A stretch of 24,673 nt of DNA from JANLIQ01 sp964358205. GTDB lineage: Bacteria > Patescibacteriota > UBA1384 > 2-12-FULL-50-11. The DNA lies in assembly GCA_964358205.1 (NCBI GenBank), contig CAYHNZ010000010.1:1-24673 (forward strand), given 5' to 3'. The number at the start of each line of letters is the position of its first letter. Position 1 is the stretch's first letter. The translations under genes and the position numbers were made by a program. This document shows, in pieces, positions 6,320-13,522 of the stretch. The notes beneath the pieces were generated by a model. The model was not told where the DNA came from and made no database searches. It saw only the letters and a list, made by a program, of their open reading frames with translations.

Positions 6320-6862
6320 CTATAAACTCATAAGCTTGCTCGTCTCGTATTCCAGCGTCATTCGGTCTTGAATACCTTTTGGGGTCACGACACTATAACG
6401 ATCGAGCGTATCTACCCGAGACCCAAAAACGTTCGCGTTACTAATGAGTAGCAACGATCGTTTAATCCGGACATAAGACATAAGATTGTTACAGCAGCAG
6501 GTGGCTAGCATAGTGTACTTGCCATCGTGCTCTCTGACCCAGTCCTTCACCTTTCGTAGCGGTCTTTCCTGCTCGAAAAACCACCAGTCGCCATTTTTGT
6601 CATGTGCGCCGTGCGCCATCAGTACCCTGATTGAACGTGGTAGCTTGTGGCGTCTTTGCCAAGCGTCGAGAAACAGACTCCAGAGCCTTTCGTCAACGAT
6701 CATCTCGCTTAGCACTTCCTCAAAGCTTCTAACGGTCAAATGTTCGAGGAATTCCTCATCACCTACTAGCCCATCGTCCTCCTCTAAGTGATCTACCGAG
6801 ACATCGTATATGAGTTGCCAGTCGTTAATTTCCGAATTAATGATCTTCACATCCACCTCCAT
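6320..6862 (-). CDS. Unknown protein with a possible His/Cys dyad
   Basis: 180 residues, acidic in the first third (DHLEEDDGLVGDEEFLEHL). The centre has a strand-like segment ending in two histidines, IRVLMAHGAH (H84, H87), and about 35 residues later another ending in three cysteines, YTMLATCCCNN (C122-C124). This spacing and context resemble the catalytic His and Cys of clan CD (caspase-like) peptidases, but the rest is not recognisable and the match is only suggestive. ATG at 6862 follows a consensus promoter; an in-frame GTG at 6850 sits behind GGAGGT and could be the true start (MKIINSEIN). The gene has its own promoter and terminator and lies next to repeat element A. Confidence 0.7.
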   Translation of the reverse strand: MEVDVKIINSEINDWQLIYDVSVDHLEEDDGLVGDEEFLEHLTVRSFEEVLSEMIVDERLWSLFLDAWQRRHKLPRSIRVLMAHGAHDKNGDWWFFEQERPLRKVKDWVREHDGKYTMLATCCCNNLMSYVRIKRSLLLISNANVFGSRVDTLDRYSVVTPKGIQDRMTLEYETSKLMSL

Positions 6863-6879
6863 GGAGTATGTCTGAATGA

Positions 6880-6907
6880 ATTCTAGCGTTCCATCTTAAA
6901 ATGTCAA
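6880..6907 (-). promoter_or_regulatory. Promoter for the 6320-6862 gene
   Basis: On the minus strand: perfect TTGACA (6907-6902), a 16-base spacer, and TAGAAT (6885-6880). Predicted start near 6873, about ten bases before the ATG at 6862. It is back to back with the mnmA promoter. Confidence 0.7.
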
Positions 6908-6916
6908 TGGTTGTAG

Positions 6917-6945
6917 CTGACTTTTTCAGGCTAAGATGGTAGAAT
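6917..6945 (+). promoter_or_regulatory. Promoter for mnmA, near-leaderless
   Basis: CTGACT (6917-6922), a 17-base spacer, TAGAAT (6940-6945). The -10 box ends 7 bases before the ATG at 6953 and no Shine-Dalgarno is present, so the mRNA probably begins at the start codon. Confidence 0.6.
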
Positions 6946-6952
6946 TTGGCGG

Positions 6953-8239
6953 ATGGCAAACAAGGGTCGGGTGGCGATGTTGATGAGTGGAGGAGTCGAT
7001 TCTTCGGTGTCGGCCGCTCTTTTAAAGGAGCAGGGCTACGATGTCATTGGCTTTTACATTTTAGGGTGGCTCGGCACTCCGGATTTTCCGTGTCCTTGGC
7101 AGAAAGAGGAAGCTGACGCACGAGCCGTCGCTGACCAACTCGGAATCCCGTTTCACACCATCAACCTCTCGAAAGTTTACGAGAAAGAAGTAATTGACCG
7201 CTTCTTTGCCGGTTACCAGGCCGGAGTAACGCCGAATCCCGACATTCTCTGCAACCGCGAAATTAAATTCAAAGCCCTCTGGCAGGAGATCCGGCAGTTT
7301 GAGTGCGATTATATTGCAAGCGGGCACTATGCGAGTACGCAGCCAGTAGCTTCTAGCTTGAAGCAACTAGCAAATAATGCTGATACCAAAAAGCCAGTAG
7401 CCAGTAGCCAGTTGCCAGTAGCCGGAATCTTTAAGCCTAAAGATTCCGCCAAGGACCAAACGTACTTCTTGTGGGGAATCGAGCCGGCGATGTTGCCGAA
7501 AATCATTTTCCCACTAAGCGAATTAACTAAGCCAGAGGTTCGTCAATTGGCTAAGAAATATAAATTACCGACGGCGACCAAGAAAGATAGCCAGGGGATC
7601 TGTTTTGTCGGGCCGCTAAAGGTCCGTCAGTTCTTGGCCTCTAGAGTTAAAACAAAACCAGGGGAAGTTTATCTGATCGACGGTCGTAAAGTGGCGACTC
7701 ATCAAGGCGTCGAGCTCTATACCATCGGCCAGCGTTTAGCGGCGGGATCAGTTGATTGGACTGGCGATGTCCCGCCACTATTTGTGATTGCCAAAGATAT
7801 CAAGAATAATCGGCTGATTGTCAGGTCGGATGCTCAAACTTATGGAAAGTATTTAGAGGCCGGTTCAATCAACTGGCTTGCCTCGAGCCCGGTCGAGAGG
7901 CTGACCGAGTCACCAGGTTCGGTGAAGAATGAAAAACTGAAAACTGGAAACTGCTCGCCGGCCGTAGCCTTGGCGAAGGCCGGGAAACTGAAAACTGGAA
8001 TTGAGCTATTGGCCAAAATCCGTTATCGTCAAGAAGATGTCCCAGTCAAGGTTCTTAAAATCAGCTCGAGATTATCGGTTGAATTTTGTCAAAAAGCCCG
8101 AGCCATTACGGCCGGACAATCGATCGTTTTTTACTCAAAAGAAGGCCAGTTACTTGGCGGTGGGATTATTGAGCGAGTAGCTGAACAAGATGCGATCATT
8201 CAACGACTTACCCAAACTCTCGGTCAAGCCAAGGTTTAA
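6953..8239 (+). CDS. mnmA: tRNA-specific 2-thiouridylase MnmA, with two repeat-derived inserts
   Basis: Thiolates U34 of Lys, Glu and Gln tRNAs in the cytoplasm, using ATP and a sulfur relay. The PP-loop is SGGVDSSV (12-19). The catalytic cysteines are C100 (NPDILCNREIKF) and C217 (SQGICFVG). The central and C-terminal beta domains are recognisable (YTIGQR, AKIRYRQ). At 428 residues it is well over the roughly 360 usual for the family. The excess sits in two loops: about 130-158, between HYAST and KDSAKDQTYF, and about 318-351, just before AKIRYRQ. Both are encoded by degenerate short-word repeats like those between genes. Near-leaderless ATG. Its 3' end overlaps ctpA by 50 bases. Confidence 0.95.
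   Translation: MANKGRVAMLMSGGVDSSVSAALLKEQGYDVIGFYILGWLGTPDFPCPWQKEEADARAVADQLGIPFHTINLSKVYEKEVIDRFFAGYQAGVTPNPDILCNREIKFKALWQEIRQFECDYIASGHYASTQPVASSLKQLANNADTKKPVASSQLPVAGIFKPKDSAKDQTYFLWGIEPAMLPKIIFPLSELTKPEVRQLAKKYKLPTATKKDSQGICFVGPLKVRQFLASRVKTKPGEVYLIDGRKVATHQGVELYTIGQRLAAGSVDWTGDVPPLFVIAKDIKNNRLIVRSDAQTYGKYLEAGSINWLASSPVERLTESPGSVKNEKLKTGNCSPAVALAKAGKLKTGIELLAKIRYRQEDVPVKVLKISSRLSVEFCQKARAITAGQSIVFYSKEGQLLGGGIIERVAEQDAIIQRLTQTLGQAKV
7340..7426. repeat. In-frame repeat array 1 inside mnmA
   Basis: Words AGCCAGTAGC, CTTCTAGCTTGAAGC, AACTAGCAA and then AGCCAGTAGCCAGTAGCCAG, TTGCCAGTAGCC. It encodes a Ser/Val/Ala/Gln-rich loop (PVASS...KKPVASSQLPVAG). The frame is kept and conserved MnmA sequence resumes directly after. 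Confidence 0.65.
7904..8005. repeat. In-frame repeat array 2 inside mnmA
   Basis: Two copies of AACTGAAAACTGGAA flank a GC-rich hairpin made of CCGGCC, GTAG, CCTTGGCGAAGG, CCGG (about 7959-7984). It encodes KLKTGN...AGKLKTGI. The GC hairpin shares GCCGTAGC and GCGAAGG words with the repeat at the end of metG. Confidence 0.65.
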
Positions 8240-9368
8240 ATTTATTCGCCACATCCTGCTCGGCGTCTCGTTTTTACTAGTTTTAGGCGCTGGCTATGTC
8301 CTTGGTCAAAGCACGGCTAACGGCCGAGAAAAATTAAATTTGAGCCAGTTCTGGCAGGCCTACGACATTATCGATCGTCGTTTTGTTGGATCGATCGATT
8401 CTACCAAGGCCACCGAGGGTGCAATTTCCGGTTTAGTCGAAAGTCTCGGCGATCCGTTCAGCTCCTTTTTAGCGGCGCAGGCCAAAAAAGATTTAGACAG
8501 CGAGCTGTCTGGACAATTCGAAGGAATTGGCGCCGAGCTAACCCTAAAAAATAATTTAATTACAGTCATCGCACCGCTTAGCAGTTCGCCAGCTGCGTCC
8601 GCTGGGCTAAAAGCCAAAGATGTAATTATTAAAATCGACGATTCCTCAACTGAATCAATGACGTTAGACGAGGCGGTATCGAAAATTCGTGGACCAAAAA
8701 ACACTACCGTCAAACTCACTGTGGCTAGAGAAAGACAGGATGCGCTAATCGAGCTAACTATTACCCGAGCTAATATTCTGGTCAAAAGCGTTAAGACTAA
8801 AACTCTTTCCGATAATATCGTCTATATTGAAATTACCCAATTCGGTGACGACACCGTCGATCTTTTTAAAAGCGCTGTCGCCGAAATTGCCAAGCAAAAC
8901 CCCAGGGCGATTATTCTCGATCTGCGCAATAACCCCGGCGGCTATTTGGACGACGTGGCACCAGTGGTCGGCCAGTTTATTGCCCCTAGTGTGGTGGTTA
9001 AAGAAAGATATAAGGACGGGCGGATCGACGAAATTCGTTCAGGCGAGGTGCCTTCTCTTCCTAGCACCCCGCTCTACGTGCTAATTAACGGTGGCTCGGC
9101 TTCGGCGGCCGAAATTGTCGCCGGTGCCTTGCAAGACTACGGTCGAGCCAAACTAATTGGTCAGAAATCTTTTGGCAAGGGCTCGGTCCAAGAAATTATG
9201 CCGATGAAAAATGGCGCCGCTTTGCGCCTAACGATTGCCGAGTGGTTGACGCCCAAGGATCGTCAGATCAATAAAAAGGGTATCGAACCTGATATAGTTG
9301 TCGAGGGCGACAAAACCGCCGACAGCGACCCGGTTTTAGCGAAAGCAGTGGAGCTGGCAGGCAAGTAG
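8190..9368 (+). CDS. ctpA: S41 family C-terminal processing protease (CtpA type)
   Basis: Membrane-anchored periplasm-facing serine protease. One N-terminal helix (about 20-40) is followed by a helical bundle, a PDZ domain (about 104-185, FEGIGAEL to LTVARER) and the S41 domain. Catalytic Ser305 lies in GGSASAAEIVAGAL and Lys330 in SFGKGSVQ, 25 residues apart as in E. coli Prc. IILDLRNNPGG (241-251) is the family core motif. 392 residues, normal for the family. ATG at 8190 is the only start that gives the membrane anchor; it overlaps the mnmA end by 50 bases in another frame, so the genes are probably co-transcribed. Confidence 0.92.
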   Translation: MRSFNDLPKLSVKPRFKFIRHILLGVSFLLVLGAGYVLGQSTANGREKLNLSQFWQAYDIIDRRFVGSIDSTKATEGAISGLVESLGDPFSSFLAAQAKKDLDSELSGQFEGIGAELTLKNNLITVIAPLSSSPAASAGLKAKDVIIKIDDSSTESMTLDEAVSKIRGPKNTTVKLTVARERQDALIELTITRANILVKSVKTKTLSDNIVYIEITQFGDDTVDLFKSAVAEIAKQNPRAIILDLRNNPGGYLDDVAPVVGQFIAPSVVVKERYKDGRIDEIRSGEVPSLPSTPLYVLINGGSASAAEIVAGALQDYGRAKLIGQKSFGKGSVQEIMPMKNGAALRLTIAEWLTPKDRQINKKGIEPDIVVEGDKTADSDPVLAKAVELAGK

Positions 9369-9490
9369 CCAGCAAGGCTAAAGTTACAAGGCTGAAGTCT
9401 GAAGTAAGGCTTAAGTATTAAGTGTCAAGTTTTTGGAACTTGTGACTTGTTTTTTAAATTAGACTTTAGACTTGAAACTTTAGACTTTAT
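9369..9490. repeat. AGTCTAAAG-family degenerate inverted repeat
   Basis: The left half has AAGGCTGAAGTCTGAAGT, GGCTTAAGTATTAAGT and GTCAAGTT. The right half has AACTTGTGACTTGTT and TTAGACTTTAGACTTGAAAC. The two halves are approximate complements around 9430, so the array can form one long stem. The last TAGACT (9481-9486) lies 9 bases before the next ATG and may double as its -10 box. Confidence 0.65.
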
Positions 9491-9495
9491 TACCG

Positions 9496-9738
9496 ATGAT
9501 TGAGTCTATGACGGATTCTCTTATTACCGATCGGGAAGCTGAAGAAATCGTCAGCTTGCCCAGCGGCGTTGCTGCCAAAATCCGCACACCGCTGTTGGTA
9601 ATATTTGGCATTTTAGTGGTTGTAATTGCGACGTTGCTGGTGATGGTACTGCTGTCATTACGCGGTTCGCGAACCGGTTGGGAATCAATCTTACCGTTTT
9701 TAAATCAAAGATCATCGCAGGGCTTGCAAACAAATTAG
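9496..9738 (+). CDS. Small single-pass membrane protein
   Basis: 80 residues: an acidic N-terminus (MIESMTDSLITDREAEEIV), one hydrophobic helix at about 33-54 (LLVIFGILVVVIATLLVMVL), and a short polar tail. No Shine-Dalgarno. TAGACT nine bases upstream, inside the repeat array, could serve as -10. It precedes lemA by 23 bases. Not recognised; the conserved-looking hydrophobicity and position make it more likely real than not. Confidence 0.6.
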   Translation: MIESMTDSLITDREAEEIVSLPSGVAAKIRTPLLVIFGILVVVIATLLVMVLLSLRGSRTGWESILPFLNQRSSQGLQTN

Positions 9739-9752
9739 CGAATGTTTAATAT
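9724..9752 (+). promoter_or_regulatory. Promoter for lemA, near-leaderless
   Basis: TTGCAA (9724-9729), a 17-base spacer, TAATAT (9747-9752). The -10 ends 9 bases before the ATG at 9762. There is no Shine-Dalgarno. Confidence 0.5.
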
Positions 9753-9761
9753 CAAATTATA

Positions 9762-10313
9762 ATGACAACTCTATGGATTGTACTTGGGTTAGTTGGACTT
9801 TTTCTCCTCTGGCTAATCGCTACCTATAACAGCTTGGTCAAACTCAAGAATCGGACCGACGAAGCGGCCAGCGACATCGATGTCCAAACCAAACGCCGAT
9901 ACGACTTAATTCCTAACTTGGTAGAAACAGTTAAGGGCGTCGCCAAGCAAGAGCAAACTGTTTTTATCCAGGTAACCGAAGCTCGCGCGGCGGCCATGGG
10001 CGCCCAGGGTATGGCCGACAAAGCCGAGAAAGAAAATATGTTGAGCGAAACCTTGAAATCGCTCTTTGCCGTTACGGAAAACTACCCCGATTTGAAATCG
10101 TCCCAGAACTATCTTCAGCTCCAAACTGAATTGACTGACACTGAAGACAAAATTCAGGCCTCCAGACGCTTCTACAACGCTAACGTCCGCGATATTAATA
10201 TCAAGATCGAAGTTTTCCCAACCTCGATTTTTGCCGGCATGCTCGGCTACGCCAAACGGGAATTCTTCGAAGCGGCTGGTGCCGAAAAAGAGCCGGTCAA
10301 AGTCGCCTTCTAG
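9762..10313 (+). CDS. lemA: LemA family protein
   Basis: 183 residues with one N-terminal membrane helix (about 3-22) followed by a long helical domain. The LemA signature is clear: YNSLVKLKNRTDEAASDIDVQ (about 25-45), then RRYDLIPNLVETVKGVAKQE, and the later YPDLKSSQNYLQLQTELTDTEDKI and ARRFYN-like SRRFYNANVRDIN. Function is not settled; LemA proteins are often encoded with HtpX or TPM/DUF2207 proteins and linked to envelope processes. Here a DUF2207 protein follows directly and htpX lies one gene further on, which fits that association. Confidence 0.93.
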   Translation: MTTLWIVLGLVGLFLLWLIATYNSLVKLKNRTDEAASDIDVQTKRRYDLIPNLVETVKGVAKQEQTVFIQVTEARAAAMGAQGMADKAEKENMLSETLKSLFAVTENYPDLKSSQNYLQLQTELTDTEDKIQASRRFYNANVRDINIKIEVFPTSIFAGMLGYAKREFFEAAGAEKEPVKVAF

Positions 10314-10329
10314 TCTCCGGTCTTTTCGA

Positions 10330-10335
10330 TACAAT
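10330..10335 (+). promoter_or_regulatory. -10 box for the DUF2207 gene
   Basis: TACAAT ends 6 bases before the ATG at 10342. No recognisable -35 and no Shine-Dalgarno. It may add a separate leaderless transcript to read-through from lemA. Confidence 0.4.
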
Positions 10336-10341
10336 TAGGTC

Positions 10342-12072
10342 ATGAAAAAGTTGCTACTAGGGTTTTTCGTTGCCCTACCGTTTCTGCTAATTGTGCCGGT
10401 TAGGGCAACGGAGCCAACTAGTGACTGCGTAATTCGTGATTTTCAAGGGCGGTATTTGCTCAATATTGATGCGACTCTAACGGTAAGGGAGTTTCTGAAA
10501 GTGGACTGCGGCAGTCTGCCAAATAAGCACGGTATTTTTCGTATCTTGCCCACCCAGGTTTCGCGCCCTAGCGGCTTCTACAATCAAACTAAAATTGACC
10601 TCGTCTCAATCACCGATGGAACGGATTCGGGTCTTCGGTACGAGACCATCAGAGATCCGGCTAACCATACTTTAACCTGGAAAATTGGCGATCCGGACAC
10701 TACCATTTCCGGAATTATCGATTATAAAATTGAGTATGTTGTTCATAATGCCACTTACGACACCAACGGCCAGACGATTTTTAGCTGGAATCTGTCCGGA
10801 AATTTTTGGCAGTTACCGATTGATCGTTTTCTCGGAATTGTTACTCTACCAGCTGGCCTGACATTACCCGAAGTAAACACAAAACTTTACGATGGTTTCT
10901 TGGGTAGTCCGACTAATACCTACTCGACACTTGGCATCTCGAGCGGTACAAGCGGACCAGAGTTCGCCGTCGAAAACCAAAAAACTTTTCTTCCTGGTAT
11001 CGGGGCAACGTTCTATGCCAGTTTTCCAGTCGGTGTTGTGACAGCCTACCAGCCAACATTTCTAGAACGATATGGCGCTTATCTCTGGTGGCTCCTGCCG
11101 ATATTGACCTTTATCATTCTTTTCAGGCTTTGGAGTCAAAAGGGCCGAGACCCCAAACTCAACAGCCCGGAAATGGTGCAGTACGAACCACCACGAGGCC
11201 TAACACCGCTTGAGGCCGGTCTTTTAGAGACGATGGGTAGACTTCGATCGCAATTTTTAACCGCCACAATTATTGACTTGGCGGTGAGAAAATGTCTAAC
11301 AATCACCGAAATTCCTGGCGGGTTTCTGAAGAAAGAGGACTATCTATTAACCCTTCTGGTTTTTGATTACTCAAAGCTTAAAAGCTACGAAACGACGATC
11401 TTAAGCAAGCTTTTCAGTGCTATCGAACCAGGAAAAACCACTAAAATTTCTGACCAGAACGACCATTTCTACACGGTAATTAAAGATGTCGAGGAATTTG
11501 GTCGAGACATACTTGTTGCTCAAGACCTGCTTGATAAAGGAGGGGCTATCTGGAAAAGAGGGACGATGATTTTCGCATCAGTTACACTTGTTGGTGGCAT
11601 TTCTAGTGCACTTATTGGATATGGAGCTAGCGGTTGGGCATTGGTAATGACGGGGATTATCGGTTTCTCCTTCGCCTTAATAATGGATCGCCGCACAGCA
11701 GAAGGAGCAAAAGCCTACTGGGAGTTACGCGGATTTAAGGAATATATCAGCAAGGTTGATAAGTACCGGATGAAGTTTTACGAACAAGAAAATATTTTTG
11801 AAAAATATTTACCGTATGCCGTCGCTTTTGGCTTGACCGGTAAGTGGGTTAAGGCCTGTCAGCAACTGTACACCGAGAAGAATTTGCCAATGGTTCTACC
11901 GCTGTGGTACATCGGCGGGGCTGGGTTCGATGTCTCGAATATCGATTCTGCTATCAGCTCACTCTCGTCGCAAATGGGATCTAGTTTGTCCAGCTCGCCA
12001 TCGAGTTCAGGGAGTGGTGGCGGCGGATTCTCCGGCGGAGGCGGTGGTGGCGGGGGCGGGGGGAGCTGGTAA
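10342..12072 (+). CDS. DUF2207-type membrane protein with Ser/Gly-rich tail
   Basis: 576 residues. A signal peptide (1-22, ending VRA) leads into an extracytoplasmic beta-rich domain (about 25-235) typical of DUF2207, with IRDFQGRYLLNIDATLTVRE at its start and GIFRILP. A membrane helix follows (245-264), then a cytoplasmic domain that opens VQYEPPRGLTPLEAGLL, a standard DUF2207 block. Two more helices lie at about 408-425 and 431-447. The tail from about 545 is serine-rich and ends in a near-pure glycine run and SW, as in many DUF2207 and TPM proteins. Biochemical function unknown. It sits directly after lemA, a common pairing. Confidence 0.88.
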   Translation: MKKLLLGFFVALPFLLIVPVRATEPTSDCVIRDFQGRYLLNIDATLTVREFLKVDCGSLPNKHGIFRILPTQVSRPSGFYNQTKIDLVSITDGTDSGLRYETIRDPANHTLTWKIGDPDTTISGIIDYKIEYVVHNATYDTNGQTIFSWNLSGNFWQLPIDRFLGIVTLPAGLTLPEVNTKLYDGFLGSPTNTYSTLGISSGTSGPEFAVENQKTFLPGIGATFYASFPVGVVTAYQPTFLERYGAYLWWLLPILTFIILFRLWSQKGRDPKLNSPEMVQYEPPRGLTPLEAGLLETMGRLRSQFLTATIIDLAVRKCLTITEIPGGFLKKEDYLLTLLVFDYSKLKSYETTILSKLFSAIEPGKTTKISDQNDHFYTVIKDVEEFGRDILVAQDLLDKGGAIWKRGTMIFASVTLVGGISSALIGYGASGWALVMTGIIGFSFALIMDRRTAEGAKAYWELRGFKEYISKVDKYRMKFYEQENIFEKYLPYAVAFGLTGKWVKACQQLYTEKNLPMVLPLWYIGGAGFDVSNIDSAISSLSSQMGSSLSSSPSSSGSGGGGFSGGGGGGGGGGSW

Positions 12073-12094
12073 AAAAATCACCCCGGATGGGGTG
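12072..12094 (-). terminator. Intrinsic terminator of the 12098-12493 gene
   Basis: CACCCC (12079-12084) pairs with GGGGTG (12089-12094) over a four-base loop. On the minus strand the stem is followed by seven T (the A-tract 12072-12078), placing it just past the minus-strand stop. On the plus strand no T-tract follows, so it serves mainly the minus gene. Confidence 0.75.
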
Positions 12095-12097
12095 GAT

Positions 12098-12493
12098 CTA
12101 GTGAGAATCTGACTCAAACATTAATCTCAAGGCGTCATTAAGGTTAGCATCAGCTCCGATCACATCCAACTTTTCTCCTACCTTTATGAGCCCGGGTATG
12201 AGAACATTTTCGCAGTGATCTTTAATCTGTCGGAATTCTTGAGCCGTGTACTGGATTACGGGCACAGTACCGCTCAAAGCCTCAATGACAATTTGGTTAT
12301 CATCTGCCCTTTCAAGCGGCAGTAACCAATCTAGATGATCTTCTTTTTCCCAGATAGTGAAGAATATTGCCTGGCCTGCAAACTCCCTATCTTCACAAAT
12401 AGAGGAACGCAAAAGGTCATCAACTACCATGATACGATCGAAAACACGCACCGTTTTCACCAGGAGACTTTTTGGTTTTTTTCTAAAGAGCAT
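12098..12493 (-). CDS. Hypothetical protein, unknown family
   Basis: 131 residues, no signal or membrane segment. The basic N-terminus (MLFRKKPKSLLVKTVRVFDR) is followed by a mixed domain with VDDLL, AGQAIFFTIWEKEDHLDWLLPLE, NQIVIEAL and LIPGLIKVGEKLDVIGADANLNDAL. A GAGG at the right distance upstream of the ATG and a good terminator after the stop support a real gene. It is inserted on the opposite strand between the DUF2207 gene and htpX, breaking up the lemA-htpX neighbourhood. Its own Shine-Dalgarno and terminator resemble those of the orphans at 754 and 6320. I do not recognise it. Confidence 0.65.
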   Translation of the reverse strand: MLFRKKPKSLLVKTVRVFDRIMVVDDLLRSSICEDREFAGQAIFFTIWEKEDHLDWLLPLERADDNQIVIEALSGTVPVIQYTAQEFRQIKDHCENVLIPGLIKVGEKLDVIGADANLNDALRLMFESDSH

Positions 12494-12534
12494 GGGATAC
12501 CTCGAAGGTGAGTAAATAATAGCCTTTTTTAAGG

Positions 12535-12540
12535 TAAAAT
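12535..12540 (+). promoter_or_regulatory. -10 box for htpX, near-leaderless
   Basis: TAAAAT ends 7 bases before the ATG at 12548. No Shine-Dalgarno, and no good -35. Confidence 0.45.
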
Positions 12541-12547
12541 AATACTA

Positions 12548-13429
12548 ATGTATAACCAAATCGATTCTAACAAACGCCGAACAATCTACCTGTTTTTCTT
12601 CTTCTCGCTGTTCATCATCGGGGTTGGTTGGGCGTTTAGCTATGTTTACGACTCGCAGGCGATACTTTTTATCGCCGTGGCGATCGCTATCTTCCAGAGT
12701 TGGTTTAGCTATTATTTTTCCGATTCTGTTTCGCTGGCAGTCGCCGGGGCCAAGGAAGCGCCGGTGGCCCAATTTCAGGAGCTTCACCGCATCGTTGAAA
12801 ATCTAGCCATAACCTCTGGTTTGCCCAAGCCGAAAATATATGTCATCACCGATCCGTCACCCAACGCCTTTGCGACCGGTCGTAATCCTAAACACGCCTC
12901 TGTCGCGGTGACGACAGGCTTGCTGGAGGTTATGGAGAAACGGGAGTTGGAAGGGGTCTTGGCGCACGAGCTCTCGCATGTTGGCAATTATGACATTTTA
13001 GTGATGACAGTCACCGTCACTTTAGTCGGGGTGATAGTCCTGCTTTCGGACATCTTTATGAGATCATTATGGTGGCGGGGGAGAGACGACAACAACCGCG
13101 GCGGTGGCTACCTAATGCTGATCGGTATTGCTTTGGCGATACTGGCGCCAGTTTTTGCCAAACTAATATCTCTAGCTATTTCCCGTAAACGGGAGTACCT
13201 AGCCGATGCCTCTGGTTCGCTGATGACAAGATTTCCCGAGGGGTTAGCTTCGGCTCTAGAGAAGATAGAAAAATATGAACAACCGATGAAATCAGCTAAC
13301 CGAGCAACGGCTCACCTATATATCAACGAACCGTTCGGGGTTGATGACCGCAAACAATCGTGGCTGACGACCGTAATCTCGACTCACCCACCAATCGCCG
13401 ACAGAGTTGATAAGCTAAGAAAGATGTAA
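12548..13429 (+). CDS. htpX: HtpX-type membrane zinc metalloprotease
   Basis: M48 family protease that degrades misfolded membrane proteins. 293 residues, normal length. Two N-terminal membrane helices (about 12-31 and 37-55) and two more after the active site (about 151-170 and 188-210). The zinc site is HELSH (140-144, ligands H140 and H144, catalytic E141) and the third ligand is E216 in ISRKREYLAD. The block NAFATGRNPKHASVAVTTGLL before the site and the late STHPPIADRVDKL are also diagnostic. The catalytic loops face the cytoplasm in characterised homologues. Near-leaderless ATG. Grouped with lemA and DUF2207. Confidence 0.95.
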   Translation: MYNQIDSNKRRTIYLFFFFSLFIIGVGWAFSYVYDSQAILFIAVAIAIFQSWFSYYFSDSVSLAVAGAKEAPVAQFQELHRIVENLAITSGLPKPKIYVITDPSPNAFATGRNPKHASVAVTTGLLEVMEKRELEGVLAHELSHVGNYDILVMTVTVTLVGVIVLLSDIFMRSLWWRGRDDNNRGGGYLMLIGIALAILAPVFAKLISLAISRKREYLADASGSLMTRFPEGLASALEKIEKYEQPMKSANRATAHLYINEPFGVDDRKQSWLTTVISTHPPIADRVDKLRKM

Positions 13430-13436
13430 TGTCGGC

Positions 13437-13519
13437 GAGTTTTCAGTTACTACGAGACACAGTCGAGGAGCGAGCGCCAGCGACATCAGTTTTCAGTTTT
13501 CAATTAATTTTCAAGTTCC
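13437..13519. repeat. Repeat region of TTTTCAGTT words around a CGAGGAGCGAGCG core
   Basis: GAGTTTTCAGTTACTACGAG leads into a GC-rich segment (CAGTCGAGGAGCGAGCGCC) and then CAGTTTTCAGTTTTCAATT. It ends just before the ligA ATG. The TTTTCAGTT word is the complement of AACTGAAAA, which occurs twice inside mnmA (7904-8005), linking intergenic and in-gene copies. No clear promoter for ligA is visible. Confidence 0.5.
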
Positions 13520-13522
13520 AAA

